Of a stretch of 5,618 nt of DNA, positions 4,470-5,618 are shown in pieces (within the stretch, counting starts at the first letter, position 1; each line of letters begins with the position of its first letter). The stretch spans positions 1-5,618 of the forward strand of contig PNND01000203.1 in the NCBI GenBank assembly GCA_013824045.1, written 5' to 3'. A program made the position numbers and the translations under genes. Source of the DNA: Rhodobacter sp. Lineage in GTDB: Bacteria; Pseudomonadota; Alphaproteobacteria; Rhodobacterales; Rhodobacteraceae. A model generated the notes under the pieces. The model was not told the origin of the DNA. It saw nothing but the letters and a program-made list of their open reading frames with translations, and did no database searches.

Positions 4470-5321
4470 ATGTTGGAACAGCGGCCCCCCGGTGGCCTGG
4501 CTTTCATGAAAATGCATGGGCTGGGCAATGACTTCGTGGTGATCGACTCGCGCGGGCGCGGGGCCGATTCCGCGGGGGTGGTCACGGCTGGGCTGGCGCG
4601 GGCGCTGGGCGACCGGAACCGGGGCGTGGGGTTTGACCAGCTGGCCGAGATCCGCGATGCGGTGGGGGCGGATTTCGCGCTGGATTTCTGGAACAGCGAC
4701 GGGACGCGTGCCGGGGCCTGCGGAAACGCGACGCGCTGTGTGTCAGACTATGTGATGCGGCAGACGGGCAAGGCGGCGGTAACGCTGGTCACCGCTCGCG
4801 GCGGGCTGTCGGCAGTGCGGCGCGGGGATGGGCTGGTGTCTGTCAATATGGGTGCGCCACAGGTGGCATGGGATGAGGTGCCGCTGGCGCGGGAGATGGA
4901 TACGCTGCATCTGCCGCTGGAGGGCGATCCGGTGGCGGTGGGGATGGGCAACCCGCATGCGGTGTTCTTTGTGCCGGATGCCGAGGCGGTGGATGTGGCC
5001 GGGTTGGGCCGTGCGGTGGAGCATGACCCGCTGTTCCCGGCGCGGACGAATGTGGAGTTTGCATCCTTGCTTGGCCCCGATCACCTGCGGATGCGGGTGT
5101 GGGAGCGGGGGACGGGGATCACGCTGGCCTGTGGCTCTGGCGCTTGTGCGACGGCGGTGGCCGCGCATCGGCGCGGGCTGACGGGGCGGCGGGTTCTTAT
5201 GGATGTGGATGGCGGGCGGCTGGAGATCGACTGGCGCGCGGATGGGGTCTGGATGACCGGGCCGGTGGCGCATGTGTTCGACGGCTGGCTGAGCCCGGAT
5301 TTCGTGGCGGCGGTTGCATGA
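4470..5321 (+). CDS. dapF: Diaminopimelate epimerase
   Basis: Cytoplasmic, cofactor-independent racemase that interconverts LL- and meso-diaminopimelate, the last step before meso-DAP is used for peptidoglycan or decarboxylated to lysine. The family N-terminus [13 protein letters not shown] is at residues 14-26, the first catalytic cysteine in [10 protein letters not shown] (Cys84), substrate contacts GNPHAVFF (160-167) and ERGTGIT (212-218), and the second catalytic cysteine in LACGSGACA (Cys221). Both halves of the duplicated dapF fold are complete and the length is normal at 283 aa. The start could be 4470 or the ATG at 4506, directly before KMHGLGN; neither has a strong Shine-Dalgarno, though GGTGG lies 10 nt before 4506. 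It overlaps mtaB by ATGA and is divergent from tRNA-Lys. Confidence 0.97.
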   Translation: MLEQRPPGGLAFMKMHGLGNDFVVIDSRGRGADSAGVVTAGLARALGDRNRGVGFDQLAEIRDAVGADFALDFWNSDGTRAGACGNATRCVSDYVMRQTGKAAVTLVTARGGLSAVRRGDGLVSVNMGAPQVAWDEVPLAREMDTLHLPLEGDPVAVGMGNPHAVFFVPDAEAVDVAGLGRAVEHDPLFPARTNVEFASLLGPDHLRMRVWERGTGITLACGSGACATAVAAHRRGLTGRRVLMDVDGGRLEIDWRADGVWMTGPVAHVFDGWLSPDFVAAVA

Positions 5322-5618
5322 ACGCGCCTGTTTTCGCCACGCTGGGCTGCCGTCTGAACGCCTATGAGACGGAGGCGATGAAGGAATTGTCCGCCGCTGC
5401 GGGGGTGGAGAATGCGGTGGTGGTCAACACCTGTGCGGTGACGGCCGAGGCGGTGCGGAAGGCCAAACAGGAAATCCGGCGGCTGTCGCGTGAGCATCCG
5501 GGGGCCACGATCATCGTGACTGGCTGCGCGGCGCAGACGGAGCCGGAGACCTTTGCCACCATGCCCGAAGTGTCGCGGGTGATCGGCAATACCGAGAAGA
5601 TGCAGGCGGAGACATGGG
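5318..5618 (+). CDS. mtaB: tRNA t6A37 methylthiotransferase MtaB, N-terminal part (3' end outside window)
   Basis: Radical-SAM enzyme that adds a methylthio group to N6-threonylcarbamoyladenosine at position 37 of ANN-decoding tRNAs, giving ms2t6A. The first 100 residues are present and are the methylthiotransferase N-terminal domain: [11 protein letters not shown] (Cys11), [11 protein letters not shown] (Cys39) and IVTGCAAQ (Cys70), the three cysteines that bind the auxiliary 4Fe-4S cluster. The CRLN and TCAVT forms fit MtaB better than MiaB or RimO. The radical-SAM CxxxCxxC and TRAM parts lie beyond the window. The ATG overlaps the dapF TGA, so the two are cotranscribed. tRNA-Lys(UUU), encoded just upstream, is a plausible substrate since it decodes AAA and AAG; that link is inference. 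Confidence 0.93.
   Translation, partial: MNAPVFATLGCRLNAYETEAMKELSAAAGVENAVVVNTCAVTAEAVRKAKQEIRRLSREHPGATIIVTGCAAQTEPETFATMPEVSRVIGNTEKMQAETW

Noticed and set aside
4743..5273. 176-codon antisense frame inside dapF
   Set aside because: Composition is His/Arg/Pro-rich with no motif, and the opposite strand is a complete dapF with both catalytic cysteines.

Overview
The window looks like the chromosome of a high-GC alphaproteobacterium, most likely in the Rhodobacterales. The clues are the strongly G/C-ending codons in the core genes, a class IIA HAD protein of a type common in alphaproteobacteria, and the dapF-mtaB gene pair. No species can be named from the sequence alone.

Left block (1-1279, + strand): the 3' end of a short-chain dehydrogenase/reductase gene overlaps by 8 bp a complete HAD class IIA hydrolase gene. 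They look like one catabolic operon of unknown substrate. A small convergent membrane-protein gene on the - strand shares the CTAG tetranucleotide with the HAD stop codon.

Middle block (about 1425-4297): an accessory, scarred region of lower and mixed GC. It holds an exported protein of unknown function (224 aa, - strand) and a 44-aa ORF coupled behind it. Next come a truncated IS3-family orfA, a decayed second copy of the HAD 3' end, and an apparently intact second copy of the small membrane-protein gene. After these lie a - strand reading frame interrupted by one TAG, a second unrelated exported protein (236 aa, + strand, TTG start) and a degenerate IS110-family transposase remnant. Two direct repeats (1124-1401 and 2533-2794) bracket the 224-aa/44-aa pair, so this segment was probably acquired by recombination or by an insertion that duplicated the HAD 3' end and its neighbour. 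In the repeat, the membrane microprotein copies differ only at synonymous sites over 39 codons, whereas the HAD copy has decayed.

Right block (4298-5618): the accessory region ends at the 3' end of a tRNA-Lys(UUU) gene (- strand). Divergent from it is a housekeeping operon on the + strand: dapF (diaminopimelate epimerase, lysine and peptidoglycan precursor synthesis), overlapping by 4 bp the start of mtaB (tRNA t6A37 methylthiotransferase), which runs off the window.

The left and right blocks are ordinary core genes. The interest lies in the insertion zone between the HAD gene and the tRNA gene. Nothing here shows a recognisable defence, toxin-antitoxin or secretion system; the unassigned exported proteins, the coupled 44-aa ORF and the conserved duplicated microprotein are the best candidates for undescribed biology.
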